In this document: positions 46,031 to 54,906 of the stretch, piece by piece
How positions within the stretch are numbered: position 1 is the first letter of the stretch
How the letters are laid out: each line of letters begins with the position of its first letter
Assembly: GCF_027531705.1 (NCBI RefSeq)
Contig: NZ_JAPZSP010000026.1
Coordinates: 1-64,000 of the forward strand
DNA length: 64,000 nucleotides
Direction: 5' to 3'
Source of the DNA: Flavobacterium sp.
Lineage (GTDB): Bacteria; Bacteroidota; Bacteroidia; Flavobacteriales; Flavobacteriaceae
The notes under the pieces: generated by a model
What the model was told of the DNA's origin: nothing
What the model saw: the letters and a program-made list of their open reading frames with translations, nothing else
Database searches by the model: none
Made by a program: the position numbers and the translations under genes

Positions 46031-46045
46031 ATGATGCAAAGTTGC

Positions 46046-46053
46046 TAAATTTG
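46046..46053 (+). promoter_or_regulatory. -7 element just before the DUF5522 gene
   Basis: TAAATTTG is a perfect TAnnTTTG element ending 6 nt before the ATG at 46059. Predicted transcript is leaderless or nearly so. No -33 TTG at normal spacing. Confidence 0.5.
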
Positions 46054-46058
46054 TGCTT

Positions 46059-46235
46059 ATGTTTGAAGATAAAAATGAAAATAAATTAATCGAAGGTGAA
46101 GATTTTTACTTAACACCAGAAGGTTATCGATGTTTTACAGAAAAATATCACTTAAAAAGAGGGTACTGCTGCAAAAGCGGATGTCGACATTGTCCATATG
46201 GATTTGATAAAAAAACTGGAACAATAAAAAAGTAA
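46059..46235 (+). CDS. DUF5522 family Cys-rich small protein
   Basis: 58 residues: MFEDKNENKLIEGEDFYLTPEGYRCFTEKYHLKRGYCCKSGCRHCPYGFDKK. The C-terminal CCKSGCRHCPYG cluster is the DUF5522 signature and looks like a zinc or Fe-S site. The family is small and conserved in bacteria; its function is not known. Short and easily missed. The start at 46059 is preferred over a GTG two codons upstream, which overlaps the -7 element. Confidence 0.85.
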   Translation: MFEDKNENKLIEGEDFYLTPEGYRCFTEKYHLKRGYCCKSGCRHCPYGFDKKTGTIKK

Positions 46236-46260
46236 GCAGTATTCAGTCGCAGTATTCAGT
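46236..46260. repeat. Direct repeat before hutU
   Basis: GCAGTATTCAGT occurs at 46236-46247 and 46249-46260, one base apart. It opens a spacer with ACAATATATAATATACAAC and ACTATAAACCATAAACT words, ending at the hutU ATG. Same word-repeat style as the other spacers. Confidence 0.75.
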
Positions 46261-46312
46261 AAAAAATACAATATATAATATACAACAACAAACTATAAAC
46301 CATAAACTCAAA

Positions 46313-48292
46313 ATGACCTTTCAAGAACAAATACTACAAGGAATTCCTTCGGTTTTGCCAAATCCAAAGCCTTATGAGGTTGAAATAAATCATGCACCAA
46401 AACGAAAAGAAATTCTTTCATACGAAGAAAAAAAGTTAGCATTAAAAAATGCTTTACGTTATTTTGACTCAAAGCATCATGCCGAATTAATTTCTGAATT
46501 CAAAGCCGAATTAGAAACTTACGGAAGAATTTATATGTATCGTTTGCGTCCAGATTATAAAATATACGCACGACCAATTTCAGAATATCCAGGAAAATGC
46601 GAGCAAGCAAAAGCCATTATGTTAATGATTCAAAATAATTTGGATTATGCCGTAGCGCAACATCCACATGAACTAATTACTTATGGTGGTAACGGAGCTG
46701 TTTTTCAAAATTGGGCTCAGTATTTATTGACTATGAAATATTTGGCAGAAATGACTGATGAGCAAACTCTAGCTATGTATTCTGGTCATCCAATGGGATT
46801 ATTCCCTTCACATAAAGATGCTCCAAGAGTTGTAGTTACAAATGGAATGGTAATTCCAAATTATTCAAAACCGGATGATTGGGAAAAAATGAATGCTTTA
46901 GGCGTTTCGCAATACGGACAAATGACAGCTGGAAGTTATATGTATATCGGTCCGCAAGGAATTGTTCACGGAACTACAATCACAGTTTTAAATGGTTTTA
47001 GAAAAATAAAAAAATCACCAAAAGGTGGTTTATTTGTAACTTCTGGACTTGGAGGAATGTCAGGCGCACAACCAAAAGCAGGAAATATTGCAGGTTGCGT
47101 TACTGTTTGTGCAGAGGTAAATCCGAAAATTACGCACATTCGTCATTCACAAGGTTGGATTAATGAAGTAATTGAAAATATTGATGAATTAGTTCCAAGA
47201 GTTAAAAAAGCATTAGAAAACCAAGAAGTAGTTTCGATTGCTTACCTAGGAAATGTAGTAGATATTTGGGAACGTTTCGACCTAGAAAATCTGCATATCG
47301 ATTTAGGTTCCGACCAAACTTCACTGCATAATCCTTGGGCTGGAGGTTATTATCCAACAGGATTTTCATTTGAAGAATCGAATGAAATGATGGCAAATAA
47401 TCCAACAAAATTCAAAGAAGAAGTTCAAAAAACTTTACGTCGTCATGCGGCTGCGATTAACAAACATACAGCTAAAGGAACTTATTTCTTCGATTATGGA
47501 AATGCCTTTTTACTAGAGGCTTCTAGAGCTGGAGCCGATGTTTTTGCAGAAAACCACATCGATTTCAAATATAACAGCTACGTTCAAGATATTATGGGGC
47601 CAATGTGTTTTGATTATGGATTTGGGCCTTTTCGTTGGGTTTGTGCATCAGGAAACCCTAAAGATTTAGCTGAAACTGACAAAATTGCCTGCGATGTTTT
47701 AGAAGAAATGATGAAAAATTCTCCTGAAGAAATTCAACAACAAATGGCAGATAACATTCAATGGATAAAAGGCGCACAAGAAAACAAATTGGTTGTTGGC
47801 TCACAAGCTAGAATTCTTTATGCCGATGCCGAAGGAAGAATCAAAATCGCCGAAGCTTTCAATCAAGCTATTGCAAAAGGAGAAATTGGTTATGTGATTT
47901 TGGGTCGTGACCACCACGATGTTTCAGGAACAGATTCGCCTTATCGCGAAACTTCAAATATATATGATGGTTCTCGTTTTACTGCTGATATGGCAATTCA
48001 AAATGTTATCGGAGATAGTTTCCGCGGAGCAACTTGGGTTTCTATTCATAATGGTGGCGGCGTTGGTTGGGGCGAAGTTATTAATGGTGGTTTTGGTATG
48101 GTTCTTGATGGAACTAAAGAAGCATCGAGACGTTTAGAATCAATGCTTTTCTGGGATGTAAATAACGGAATTTCAAGAAGAAGTTGGGCAAGAAACGAAG
48201 GAGCTATTTTTGCAATAAAAAGAGCTATGGAGACACAACCTTTATTAAAAGTGACCATCCCTAATATAGTTGACGAAGGACTTTTTAATTAA
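46313..48292 (+). CDS. hutU: Urocanate hydratase
   Basis: 659 residues, the longer variant of the family. Converts urocanate to imidazolone propionate in histidine breakdown, using tightly bound NAD. Conserved stretches include YGGNGAVFQNWAQYLLTMKYLAEMTDEQTLAMYSGHPMGLFPSH, ITVLNGFRKI, SGLGGMSGAQPKAGNIAG (NAD region, about 244-262) and MGPMCFDYGFGPFRWVCASG. No other hut gene lies nearby, so the pathway is dispersed. Confidence 0.95.
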   Translation: MTFQEQILQGIPSVLPNPKPYEVEINHAPKRKEILSYEEKKLALKNALRYFDSKHHAELISEFKAELETYGRIYMYRLRPDYKIYARPISEYPGKCEQAKAIMLMIQNNLDYAVAQHPHELITYGGNGAVFQNWAQYLLTMKYLAEMTDEQTLAMYSGHPMGLFPSHKDAPRVVVTNGMVIPNYSKPDDWEKMNALGVSQYGQMTAGSYMYIGPQGIVHGTTITVLNGFRKIKKSPKGGLFVTSGLGGMSGAQPKAGNIAGCVTVCAEVNPKITHIRHSQGWINEVIENIDELVPRVKKALENQEVVSIAYLGNVVDIWERFDLENLHIDLGSDQTSLHNPWAGGYYPTGFSFEESNEMMANNPTKFKEEVQKTLRRHAAAINKHTAKGTYFFDYGNAFLLEASRAGADVFAENHIDFKYNSYVQDIMGPMCFDYGFGPFRWVCASGNPKDLAETDKIACDVLEEMMKNSPEEIQQQMADNIQWIKGAQENKLVVGSQARILYADAEGRIKIAEAFNQAIAKGEIGYVILGRDHHDVSGTDSPYRETSNIYDGSRFTADMAIQNVIGDSFRGATWVSIHNGGGVGWGEVINGGFGMVLDGTKEASRRLESMLFWDVNNGISRRSWARNEGAIFAIKRAMETQPLLKVTIPNIVDEGLFN

Positions 48293-48304
48293 AATAAATA
48301 AACT

Positions 48305-48847
48305 ATGAAATCAATTCAAAAATTAACTGCAGTTTTTGCTATCTTTCTTTTGACATCTTGTGCTTCAGTTAGAGTAGCTTCTGATTTTGATAAAAGTGTA
48401 GATTTTACTAAATATAAAACCTATGCTTATTATAAAAATGGTATAGATAAAGTAGAGATTTCTGATTTGGACAAAAAAAGAATTCTACGTTCGATAGATG
48501 AGGTTATGGCTTCTAAAGGTTTTGTAAAAAGTGAAAATCCAGATTTGTTGGTAAACATTTTCACAAAAGAACGAGAAGAAGTTAATGTTAATCAGTTTAA
48601 TGCTGGTTGGGGTTACGGATGGGGATGGGGCTGGAATCCGTTTGGTTTTGGTATGCAAACATCGGTTTCTACAAATACAGAAGGAACTTTATTCATTGAT
48701 TTAATTGATGCGTCTAAAAAAGAAATGATTTGGCAAGGTGAAGGATCGGGCTATTTAACAAAGAATACAGCCAAGAAAGATGAAAGAGTGAAAGAATTTG
48801 TTTCTAAAATTTTAGCGCAATATCCGCCTATTGTTCAAACTAAATAA
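48305..48847 (+). CDS. DUF4136 lipoprotein
   Basis: 180 residues. Lipobox LLTSC at residues 15-19. The mature part ASVRVASDFDKSVDFTKYKTYAYY is the DUF4136 opening, followed by DLDKKRILRSIDEVMASKGFVKSENPDLLVNIFTKE. A GWGYGWGWGWNPFGFG run near residue 100 is rich in Gly and Trp. Ends with MIWQGEGSGYL. Function unknown; family members are outer-membrane associated. Follows hutU by 12 bp, perhaps by readthrough. Confidence 0.88.
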   Translation: MKSIQKLTAVFAIFLLTSCASVRVASDFDKSVDFTKYKTYAYYKNGIDKVEISDLDKKRILRSIDEVMASKGFVKSENPDLLVNIFTKEREEVNVNQFNAGWGYGWGWGWNPFGFGMQTSVSTNTEGTLFIDLIDASKKEMIWQGEGSGYLTKNTAKKDERVKEFVSKILAQYPPIVQTK

Positions 48848-48866
48848 TAAATTTGTTATAATTTAA

Positions 48867-48898
48867 AATCCCGTTCATTATAAAGAGGAACGGGATTT
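48867..48898 (+). terminator. Terminator of the DUF4136 gene
   Basis: AATCCCGTTC/GAACGGGATT, perfect 10-bp stem with a T-run. Confidence 0.9.
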
Positions 48899-48921
48899 TT
48901 TATATCAATTACTTTTTAGAA

Positions 48922-49296
48922 TTAATCAACTAAACTTTTAAACAAAGTTGCATTGGATTTTACTTTTTCAAAAGTAGCACCATCAAGTGTTGATTCAAGT
49001 TTTCTTTCAATAATTTTATTTACAACTTGTCTTCTTTCAATCGTTGAACCAGCATCGTCTAACATATTAAATTTAGTTTTGAATAAACCAAGTAATATTG
49101 AAGACATTTCATCTGTTAATGGTGTAAATGCTTTTAAATCAGCAACATTTTTTTGTGCTTTTACTTCATTAGTTGCTTTGTTAGAATTAACTGTAGTTGT
49201 TGAAGTAGTAGATTTTGTCACAACTGCTTTTTTAACTTGTGCATTGCTGTTTATAGAAAAAACAAGAATAGTTATAGCAAGAATAAATTTTTTCAT
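48922..49296 (-). CDS. Small exported protein of unknown function
   Basis: 124 residues with a signal peptide (MKKFILAITILVFSINSNA-QVKK). A Thr/Ser/Lys/Val-rich linker follows (VVTKSTTSTTTVNSNK), then a helical C-terminal domain (LTDEMSSILLGLFKTKFNMLDDAGSTIERRQVVNKIIERKLESTL). No family recognised. Has a well-formed promoter and lies alone. Confidence 0.75.
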   Translation of the reverse strand: MKKFILAITILVFSINSNAQVKKAVVTKSTTSTTTVNSNKATNEVKAQKNVADLKAFTPLTDEMSSILLGLFKTKFNMLDDAGSTIERRQVVNKIIERKLESTLDGATFEKVKSNATLFKSLVD

Positions 49297-49321
49297 GTTG
49301 AAAATTGTTTAAATTAGAACC

Positions 49322-49351
49322 CAAATCTAAAGTAATTTTATTAAAGGACAA
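49322..49351 (-). promoter_or_regulatory. Promoter of the 48922-49296 gene
   Basis: On the - strand TTG at 49351-49349, a 19-bp spacer, then TAGATTTG at 49329-49322. Transcription should begin near 49315, about 20 nt ahead of the ATG. Confidence 0.75.
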
Positions 49352-49377
49352 AATATATTTCAAAATTTAGCATAACA

Positions 49378-49410
49378 AAAAACAGCCATAAATTAAATTC
49401 ATGACTGTTT
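49378..49410 (-). terminator. Terminator of the Spy-like gene
   Basis: AACAGCCAT/ATGACTGTT with one mismatch around an AT loop; on the - strand it is followed by TTTTTTG. Confidence 0.65.
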
Positions 49411-49437
49411 AGTAATCTTAATTGAAGTTATAGATGA

Positions 49438-49878
49438 TTATTTGCGCTCTTTATTCCCCTTTTTTTCGGCACGTTTTTCCATCATTTTATCTTTTCTATC
49501 TTCAAAATTTTGTTCCCATTTAGTATACTGTTCTGCAGTAAGAATAGTTTTCATCTCTGTTTTTAGAGAAGTAATTTCGTCTTGCATTTTAGTTTTCATA
49601 GCTTCTCTTTCTTCAGCAGTAGGCTTTGTTCCTGAAGCTCTTTTTGTTTCCATTTCTTTTTTCTTAGCATCTCTTACTTCTGCTTTTTTTGTCATAAGTG
49701 ACTTTACTTGCTCGGCTTGCTTGGTGCTTAAGTCTAAATCTTTTGTCAATCTTTTTACTTGAAATTCAACTCTTTCTTGTGGAGTTAATTTTTCTCTGTC
49801 TTCTTTTCCCATTTTACGTTCTTGTGCAAACGTTGTTATTCCAAAAACTAGTGCTAATGCTAAAATTAAATTTTTCAT
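49438..49878 (-). CDS. Spy/CpxP-like periplasmic helical protein
   Basis: 146 residues from the ATG at 49878 (MKNLILALALVFGITTFA-QERKM), which gives a clean signal peptide; an upstream start is rejected. The mature part is nearly all charged helix with LTPQERVEFQVKRLTKDLDLSTKQAEQVKSLMTKKAEVRDAKKKEME and ILTAEQYTKWEQNFEDRKDKM, the LTPxQ-type pattern of Spy/CpxP-like proteins. Probably a periplasmic chaperone or stress protein. Divergent from the nos operon but not under the same operator as far as spacing shows. Confidence 0.78.
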   Translation of the reverse strand: MKNLILALALVFGITTFAQERKMGKEDREKLTPQERVEFQVKRLTKDLDLSTKQAEQVKSLMTKKAEVRDAKKKEMETKRASGTKPTAEEREAMKTKMQDEITSLKTEMKTILTAEQYTKWEQNFEDRKDKMMEKRAEKKGNKERK

Positions 49879-49976
49879 TTTATGTTTTTTAAATGTTATG
49901 ATGATAAGACTCGACAACTTTGAAAAGGTTTATTCTTTAACAAAAGTTTAATATTCTATCAAAAAAAGAATCTTCT

Positions 49977-50023
49977 TTATGATTGCAGTCATAAAACTTA
50001 AGTCTATTCTATTCAGACCTTTG
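49977..50023 (+). promoter_or_regulatory. Crp/Fnr-type operator and promoter of the nos operon
   Basis: Perfect palindrome TTATGATTGCAGTCATAA at 49977-49994, form TTATGA-N6-TCATAA. It is followed by a near -7 element GACCTTTG at 50016-50023. Operator centre to the end of the -7 element is 37.5 bp, placing the protein at about -42 (class II activation). Upstream of the cytochrome c/nosZ operon. Confidence 0.8.
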
Positions 50024-50049
50024 AGGTATTATTTTAAACTAAATATTTT

Positions 50050-50526
50050 ATGAAAAAACTAGTAGTAGTAATTATCACAACAGTAATGTTATTTTCTTGT
50101 GGTAAAAAGGAAAAAGAAGGAGAAGAATACAATCCTTCTGCATCAACTGAAGAAACAGCAACAACCGATCCGTCATCTTACGACCCAAAAAGAGGTGAAG
50201 GTAAATTTACAACGGTTGAACTTGGAGCAGCTTTAGATCAAGCTATGGCAACAAAAGGGGAAGAAGTTGCAGGTGTAAAATGTACATCTTGTCACAAAAC
50301 AACTGAAGAAAAATTAGTTGGTCCAGGTTGGAAAGGCGTTACCGAAAGAAGAAAACCAGAATGGATTATGAACTTCATTACCAATCCAGACCCAATGATT
50401 GACAAAGATCCAGAAGTTCAAGCACAATTAGAAATATGTCTTGTTCGTATGCCAAATCAAGGTTTAGCAGATGAGGAAGCAAGAAGTATTTTAGAATACA
50501 TGCGTAAAAATGATGGTGTAAAATAA
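50050..50526 (+). CDS. Nos-cluster cytochrome c lipoprotein
   Basis: 158 residues. Lipobox LFSC at 14-17, an acidic low-complexity linker, then one haem motif CTSCH at 78-82 with a downstream Met ligand candidate in VRMPNQGL. The segment KLVGPGWKGVTERRKPEWIMNFITNPDPMI is typical of cytochromes that precede nosZ in Bacteroidota. Probably donates electrons to NosZ. First gene of the nos operon; directly downstream of the Crp/Fnr-type operator. Confidence 0.92.
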   Translation: MKKLVVVIITTVMLFSCGKKEKEGEEYNPSASTEETATTDPSSYDPKRGEGKFTTVELGAALDQAMATKGEEVAGVKCTSCHKTTEEKLVGPGWKGVTERRKPEWIMNFITNPDPMIDKDPEVQAQLEICLVRMPNQGLADEEARSILEYMRKNDGVK

Positions 50527-50586
50527 ATAATCGAGATGGTCTGTTGGGTGAAAGTAACAGACTATCTTATTTAACTTCAATATATT

Positions 50587-52563
50587 ATGAAAACCAAATT
50601 TGTACAGGCAACATTAGCTGTTGCATTAGTTATTGGGTTGATGCAATCTTGTAAACCAAAAAATTCAAGTGATGCTTCAGCAGGAGATGCAGAAAAAGCC
50701 TATGTAGCACCCGGAAAATATGATGAGTTCTATAACTTCGTATCAGGAGGTTTTAGTGGTCAATTAAGTGTTTATGGTCTTCCAAGTGGAAGATTATTTA
50801 GAGTTATCCCTGTTTTTTCTGTTGACCCTGAAAAAGGTTGGGGTTATAATGAAGAAACTAAACCAATGTTGAATACTTCTCACGGTTTTGTGCCTTGGGA
50901 TGATTTACATCACACCGAAATGTCTCAAACTAACGGTGAAGTTGATGGTCGTTGGGTTTTTGGTAATGCCAACAATACACCTCGTATTGCTCGTATTGAC
51001 CTAAAAACATTTAAAACAGCAGAAATTATCGAATTGCCAAATAGTGGTGGAAATCACTCTTCTCCATTTATCACAGAAAATACAGAATATGTTGTGGCAG
51101 GAACTCGTTTTAGCGTTCCAGCAGATTATTCTAATGGTGATGTGGCGATTAATACTTATAAAGAAAATTTCAAAGGTCATATTAGTTTTGTAAAAGTAGG
51201 TAAAGAAGGCGAAATGGATTTAGCATTTCAAATTGTAACACCTGGTGTAAACTTTGACCTTTCGCATGCGGGTAAAGGAAAATCTCATGGATGGTTTTTC
51301 TTTTCTTGCTATAATACTGAACAAGCCAATACTTTGTTAGAGGTAAATGCTTCTCAAAAAGACAAAGATTTTATCATGGCTGTAAACTGGAAAAAAGCCG
51401 AAGAATATATCAAAGCTGGAAAAGGTATAAAACAAAAAGCTCGTTATGCTCACAATACATGGGATGAAAAAACGCATTCTGCAAAATCTGAAATTAAAAC
51501 CGATGTTTTGGTTCTTGATGCTGCTGCTTTAAAAGATATTTGTTACATGATTCCTTGTCCAAAATCGCCTCATGGTTGTGATGTTGATCCAACAGGTGAA
51601 TACATTGTAGGTTCTGGAAAATTGGCAGCTTTGATTCCTGTATTTAGCTTTGATAAATTAATGGGAGCCATCAAAGACAAAAAATTTGATGGAAATTATG
51701 GCGGAATTAATGTCATAAAATATGAAGCAGCTCTTCATGGTGAAGTTCAAAAACCTGGTTTAGGACCTTTGCACACCGAATTTGACGGAAAAGGAAATGC
51801 TTACACAACGTTCTTTGTTTCTTCTGAAGTCGTAAAATGGGATATCAAATCATTGAAAGTTTTAGACAGAGTTCCGACCTATTATTCTGTTGGTCACTTA
51901 TGTATTCCTGGTGGAGATTCTAAGAAACCTTTCGGAAAATATCTTGTTGCTTATAACAAAATTACGAAAGATAGATATTTACCAACTGGTCCTGAATTAG
52001 CACAATCTGCTCAGATATATGATATTAGTGGCGATAAAATGAAATTAATACTAGACTTTCCAACTATTGGAGAACCTCACTATGCTCAAGCAGCACCAGC
52101 TGATTTAATTAGAAATAATGGTCAGCTTAAATTCTATAAAATAGCCGATAATCATCATCCTTATGTTGCAAAAGGTGAAAAAGAAGCCAAAGTAACTCGT
52201 CAAGGAAATCAAGTGCATGTTTATATGACTTCTATTCGTTCTCACTTTGCACCAGATAATATTGAAGGTATAAAAATGGGTGACGAAGTCTATTTCCACG
52301 TTACAAACCTTGAACAAGATTGGGATGTTCCTCACGGATTTGCAATTAAAGGTGCAAACAACGGTGAACTTTTAATCATGCCAGGTGAAACTGCAACTCT
52401 AAAATGGACACCAGACAAAGTTGGAATTTCTCCATTTTATTGTACCGATTTCTGTAGTGCATTGCACCAAGAAATGCAAGGATACATAAGAGTTTCTCCT
52501 GCTGGTAGCAATGTTCCTCTAACATTTAGTTTAGGAACTAATTTACCTGCTGCAACAAAATAA
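50587..52563 (+). CDS. nosZ: Nitrous oxide reductase, clade II (Sec-dependent)
   Basis: 658 residues. Reduces N2O to N2 at a CuZ centre fed by CuA. The N-terminus is a Sec/lipoprotein-type signal (VIGLMQSCKPK) without a twin arginine, the mark of clade II. The seven-bladed propeller holds CuZ histidines in regions such as DDLHHTEMSQ, GGNHSSPF, DLSHAGKGKSHGWFF, and LGPLHTEF. The C-terminal cupredoxin has the CuA set CTDFCSALHQEM at about 618-629. Followed by nosB-like, nosL, nosD, nosF and nosY. No nosR is present, as usual for clade II. Confidence 0.98.
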   Translation: MKTKFVQATLAVALVIGLMQSCKPKNSSDASAGDAEKAYVAPGKYDEFYNFVSGGFSGQLSVYGLPSGRLFRVIPVFSVDPEKGWGYNEETKPMLNTSHGFVPWDDLHHTEMSQTNGEVDGRWVFGNANNTPRIARIDLKTFKTAEIIELPNSGGNHSSPFITENTEYVVAGTRFSVPADYSNGDVAINTYKENFKGHISFVKVGKEGEMDLAFQIVTPGVNFDLSHAGKGKSHGWFFFSCYNTEQANTLLEVNASQKDKDFIMAVNWKKAEEYIKAGKGIKQKARYAHNTWDEKTHSAKSEIKTDVLVLDAAALKDICYMIPCPKSPHGCDVDPTGEYIVGSGKLAALIPVFSFDKLMGAIKDKKFDGNYGGINVIKYEAALHGEVQKPGLGPLHTEFDGKGNAYTTFFVSSEVVKWDIKSLKVLDRVPTYYSVGHLCIPGGDSKKPFGKYLVAYNKITKDRYLPTGPELAQSAQIYDISGDKMKLILDFPTIGEPHYAQAAPADLIRNNGQLKFYKIADNHHPYVAKGEKEAKVTRQGNQVHVYMTSIRSHFAPDNIEGIKMGDEVYFHVTNLEQDWDVPHGFAIKGANNGELLIMPGETATLKWTPDKVGISPFYCTDFCSALHQEMQGYIRVSPAGSNVPLTFSLGTNLPAATK

Positions 52564-52573
52564 TAGTTTAGTG

Positions 52574-52636
52574 AATAGTGATTAGTAGTTAGCGAATAAT
52601 GCAAATGCCAATCGTTGATTACTAGTCACTAATTAC
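52574..52636. repeat. Inverted word-repeat spacer between nosZ and the nosB-like gene
   Basis: Left arm AATAGTGATTAGTAGTTAGCGA (52574-52595) pairs with TCGTTGATTACTAGTCACTAATT (from 52612). The mismatches relative to a perfect repeat are transitions that become G.U pairs in + strand RNA, so the transcript could form a nearly continuous stem with one bulge. It lies in the leader of the next gene. Confidence 0.75.
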
Positions 52637-52653
52637 TTTAAATAAACAAAAAA

Positions 52654-53247
52654 ATGGAAAAATCTAAAATTTCAATAGTCTCAAAAGCGATATTATTGAT
52701 AGTTGCAATCTTATTTGTTGGTTCACTTTTTGTCCCAATGTGGCAAATCGAATTAGAAGCTCCACAATATCCTGAAGGTTTGGTCTTAAAATTGCATGCT
52801 AACAAAATTGGTGGCGATGTAGAAATCATCAACGGATTAAATCATTACATCGGAATGGCAACTTTGCATACCGAAAACTTTTTCGAGTTCACCGCTTTAC
52901 CTTATATTTTCGGAGGTTTTGCAGTGATTTCTTTGTTGCTAATTTTTCTTGCAAAAAGAAAAGCAGTTTTAGCATTCTTTATTACTTATATACTTTTTGT
53001 GGTTTTAGCAGCCATCGATTTCTATAGATGGAATTATGAATACGGACATAATCTTGATCCAAATGCAGCAATAAAAGTGCCTGGAATGGCTTATCAACCG
53101 CCGTTAATTGGATACAAACAATTGTTGAACTTTGGAGCGTATTCAATTCCAGATATTGGTGGATGGTTTTTGACAGCTTGTGGTTTATTGTTGTTTTTCA
53201 TCGTTTTTAAAGAATATAATTTATTCACTAAAAAGAAAATCAGTTAG
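52654..53247 (+). CDS. NosB-like membrane protein of the nos cluster
   Basis: 197 residues with four hydrophobic helices (about 10-27, 84-102, 106-124, 165-188). The first extracytoplasmic loop has PMWQIELEAPQYPEGLVLKLHANKIGGDVEIINGLNHYIGM, a stretch I associate with membrane proteins directly after clade II nosZ. In other clade II clusters a membrane protein at this position is called NosB and is needed for N2O respiration. Exact role is unknown. Linked to nosL by 2 bp. Confidence 0.75.
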   Translation: MEKSKISIVSKAILLIVAILFVGSLFVPMWQIELEAPQYPEGLVLKLHANKIGGDVEIINGLNHYIGMATLHTENFFEFTALPYIFGGFAVISLLLIFLAKRKAVLAFFITYILFVVLAAIDFYRWNYEYGHNLDPNAAIKVPGMAYQPPLIGYKQLLNFGAYSIPDIGGWFLTACGLLLFFIVFKEYNLFTKKKIS

Positions 53248-53249
53248 TT

Positions 53250-53675
53250 ATGAAATCATTTTTTATAGTGCTAATAACATCATTTTTGGTTTCTTGCAAT
53301 TCAAACGAGCCAAAACCAATTAAACTAAATTCTGATTCTTGTGATTTTTGTAAAATGACAATCGCAAACGGAAAATTTGGTGCCGAATTAATTACTCAAA
53401 AAGGAAGATATTACAAGTTTGATGATGTAGCATGCATGATTCAATTTGACAAAACAAGCGAAGTTCCTTCAAAAGTATTTTTTGTAAATGATTATTTAAA
53501 AGAAAATGAATTAGTTGCAGCCGAAAAATGTTTTTTTCTAAAAGGCGGAGCAATCAATTCTCCAATGCGTGGAAATCTTGCCGCATTTTCATCTGATAAA
53601 GAACAAAAAGAATTCCAACCCAAATTAAATGCTGAACCTATGACTTGGCAACAAGTTTACGATTCTTATAAATGA
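53250..53675 (+). CDS. nosL: NosL copper-chaperone lipoprotein
   Basis: 141 residues. Lipobox FLVSC at 12-16. The NosL signature CDFCKMTIANGKFGAELITQKGRYYKFDDVACMI follows (residues about 31-64), with the Cys and Met that bind Cu(I). Delivers copper for NosZ maturation in the periplasm. Four-base overlap with nosD. Confidence 0.95.
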   Translation: MKSFFIVLITSFLVSCNSNEPKPIKLNSDSCDFCKMTIANGKFGAELITQKGRYYKFDDVACMIQFDKTSEVPSKVFFVNDYLKENELVAAEKCFFLKGGAINSPMRGNLAAFSSDKEQKEFQPKLNAEPMTWQQVYDSYK

Positions 53676-54904
53676 AAAAATTAATCTGCATATTATTTTT
53701 ACTCTTATTTTCTATTTTAAATGCTAAAACCATTCAAGTAGGAAGCAAATTTCCTGTCAAAAAAATCAAGCAAGCTCTTCAATTAGCTGTTGATGGCGAC
53801 ACCATTATTGTAAATAGCGGAGTTTATAAAGAAGGCAATATTCTAATCAATAAAAAGATCATTTTTCTTGGTAAAGGTTTTCCAGTACTTGATGGTCAAC
53901 GCAAGTTTGAAGTTGTTTCTGTTAATGCCGATAATGTTGTCATCAAAGGATTCAAAATCATTAATTCGGGCTATGCTTCTCTTGATGATCCATGCGGAAT
54001 TAAAGTGTATGATAGAGTTTTTGTAAAAATTGAAAACAATATTCTCGATAATAATTTCTTCGGAATTTATCTTCAAAATTCTAGAAATTGCTTAATCAAA
54101 AACAATAAAATTACCGCTTACGGAAAACAAGAACAATTAATTGGAAACGGAATTCACTGTTGGAAAAGCGATAATCTTCAAATAATTGCTAACAAAATTT
54201 CGGGACATCGCGACGGAATTTATTTTGAATTTGTAACACAATCTATCATTTGGAGAAATATTTCCAATAAAAACATTCGTTATGGTTTGCATTTTATGTT
54301 TTCTAACGACGATGCTTACATATCGAATGTTTTTAAAAATAATGGTGCTGGTGTTGCTGTCATGTTTACCAAAAATGTAAAAATGTATAACAATTATTTT
54401 GAAGAAAATTGGGGTGATTCTGCTTATGGTTTATTGCTCAAAGAAATTGCCGACAGTTATATTTTTAATAACAAATTTGCCCGAAATACTTCTGGAATTT
54501 ACATGGAAGGAACATCAAGAATCAAGGTCGAAAAAAACGTTTTTGAATCAAATGGTTGGGGAATGAAAATTCAAGCAAGTTGTATGGAAAATGAAATTGT
54601 AAACAATAATTATCTAAAAAACACTTTCGATATTAGCACTAATGGAAGCTTGGTTTTAAATACTTTCAATTCTAATTATTGGGATAAATATGAAGGATAT
54701 GATTTAGACAAAAATGGAGTAGGCGATGTGCCGTATCATCCATTAAGTTTGTTTGCTGTTTTAACCGAAAATACACCTTCTGCCATGTTGTTATACCGAA
54801 GTTTTATGATAACACTTTTAGACAAATCAGAAAAAGTTTTACCAAGTATTACACCAGACAATTTTATAGATAAAACGCCTTTAATGAATAGGTTAGTTCT
54901 CTAA
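53672..54904 (+). CDS. nosD: NosD periplasmic beta-helix protein
   Basis: 410 residues with a signal peptide (MKKLICILFLLLFSILNA-KTIQV). It then forms a right-handed beta-helix of CASH/parallel repeats (VKGFKIINSGY, VKIENNILDNNFFGIYLQNS, LIKNNKITAY, DAYISNVFKNNGAGVAVM). NosD is needed to build the CuZ site together with NosF and NosY. Ends about 110 bp before an inserted four-helix-bundle gene that separates it from nosF. Confidence 0.95.
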   Translation: MKKLICILFLLLFSILNAKTIQVGSKFPVKKIKQALQLAVDGDTIIVNSGVYKEGNILINKKIIFLGKGFPVLDGQRKFEVVSVNADNVVIKGFKIINSGYASLDDPCGIKVYDRVFVKIENNILDNNFFGIYLQNSRNCLIKNNKITAYGKQEQLIGNGIHCWKSDNLQIIANKISGHRDGIYFEFVTQSIIWRNISNKNIRYGLHFMFSNDDAYISNVFKNNGAGVAVMFTKNVKMYNNYFEENWGDSAYGLLLKEIADSYIFNNKFARNTSGIYMEGTSRIKVEKNVFESNGWGMKIQASCMENEIVNNNYLKNTFDISTNGSLVLNTFNSNYWDKYEGYDLDKNGVGDVPYHPLSLFAVLTENTPSAMLLYRSFMITLLDKSEKVLPSITPDNFIDKTPLMNRLVL

Positions 54905-54906
54905 AA

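Noticed and set aside
49941..49994. The nos operator as a shared site for the divergent Spy-like gene
   Set aside because: The nearest -7-like sequence on the - strand is imperfect and would end about 44 bp from the operator centre, outside the 35.5-37.5 bp spacing of the other sites.
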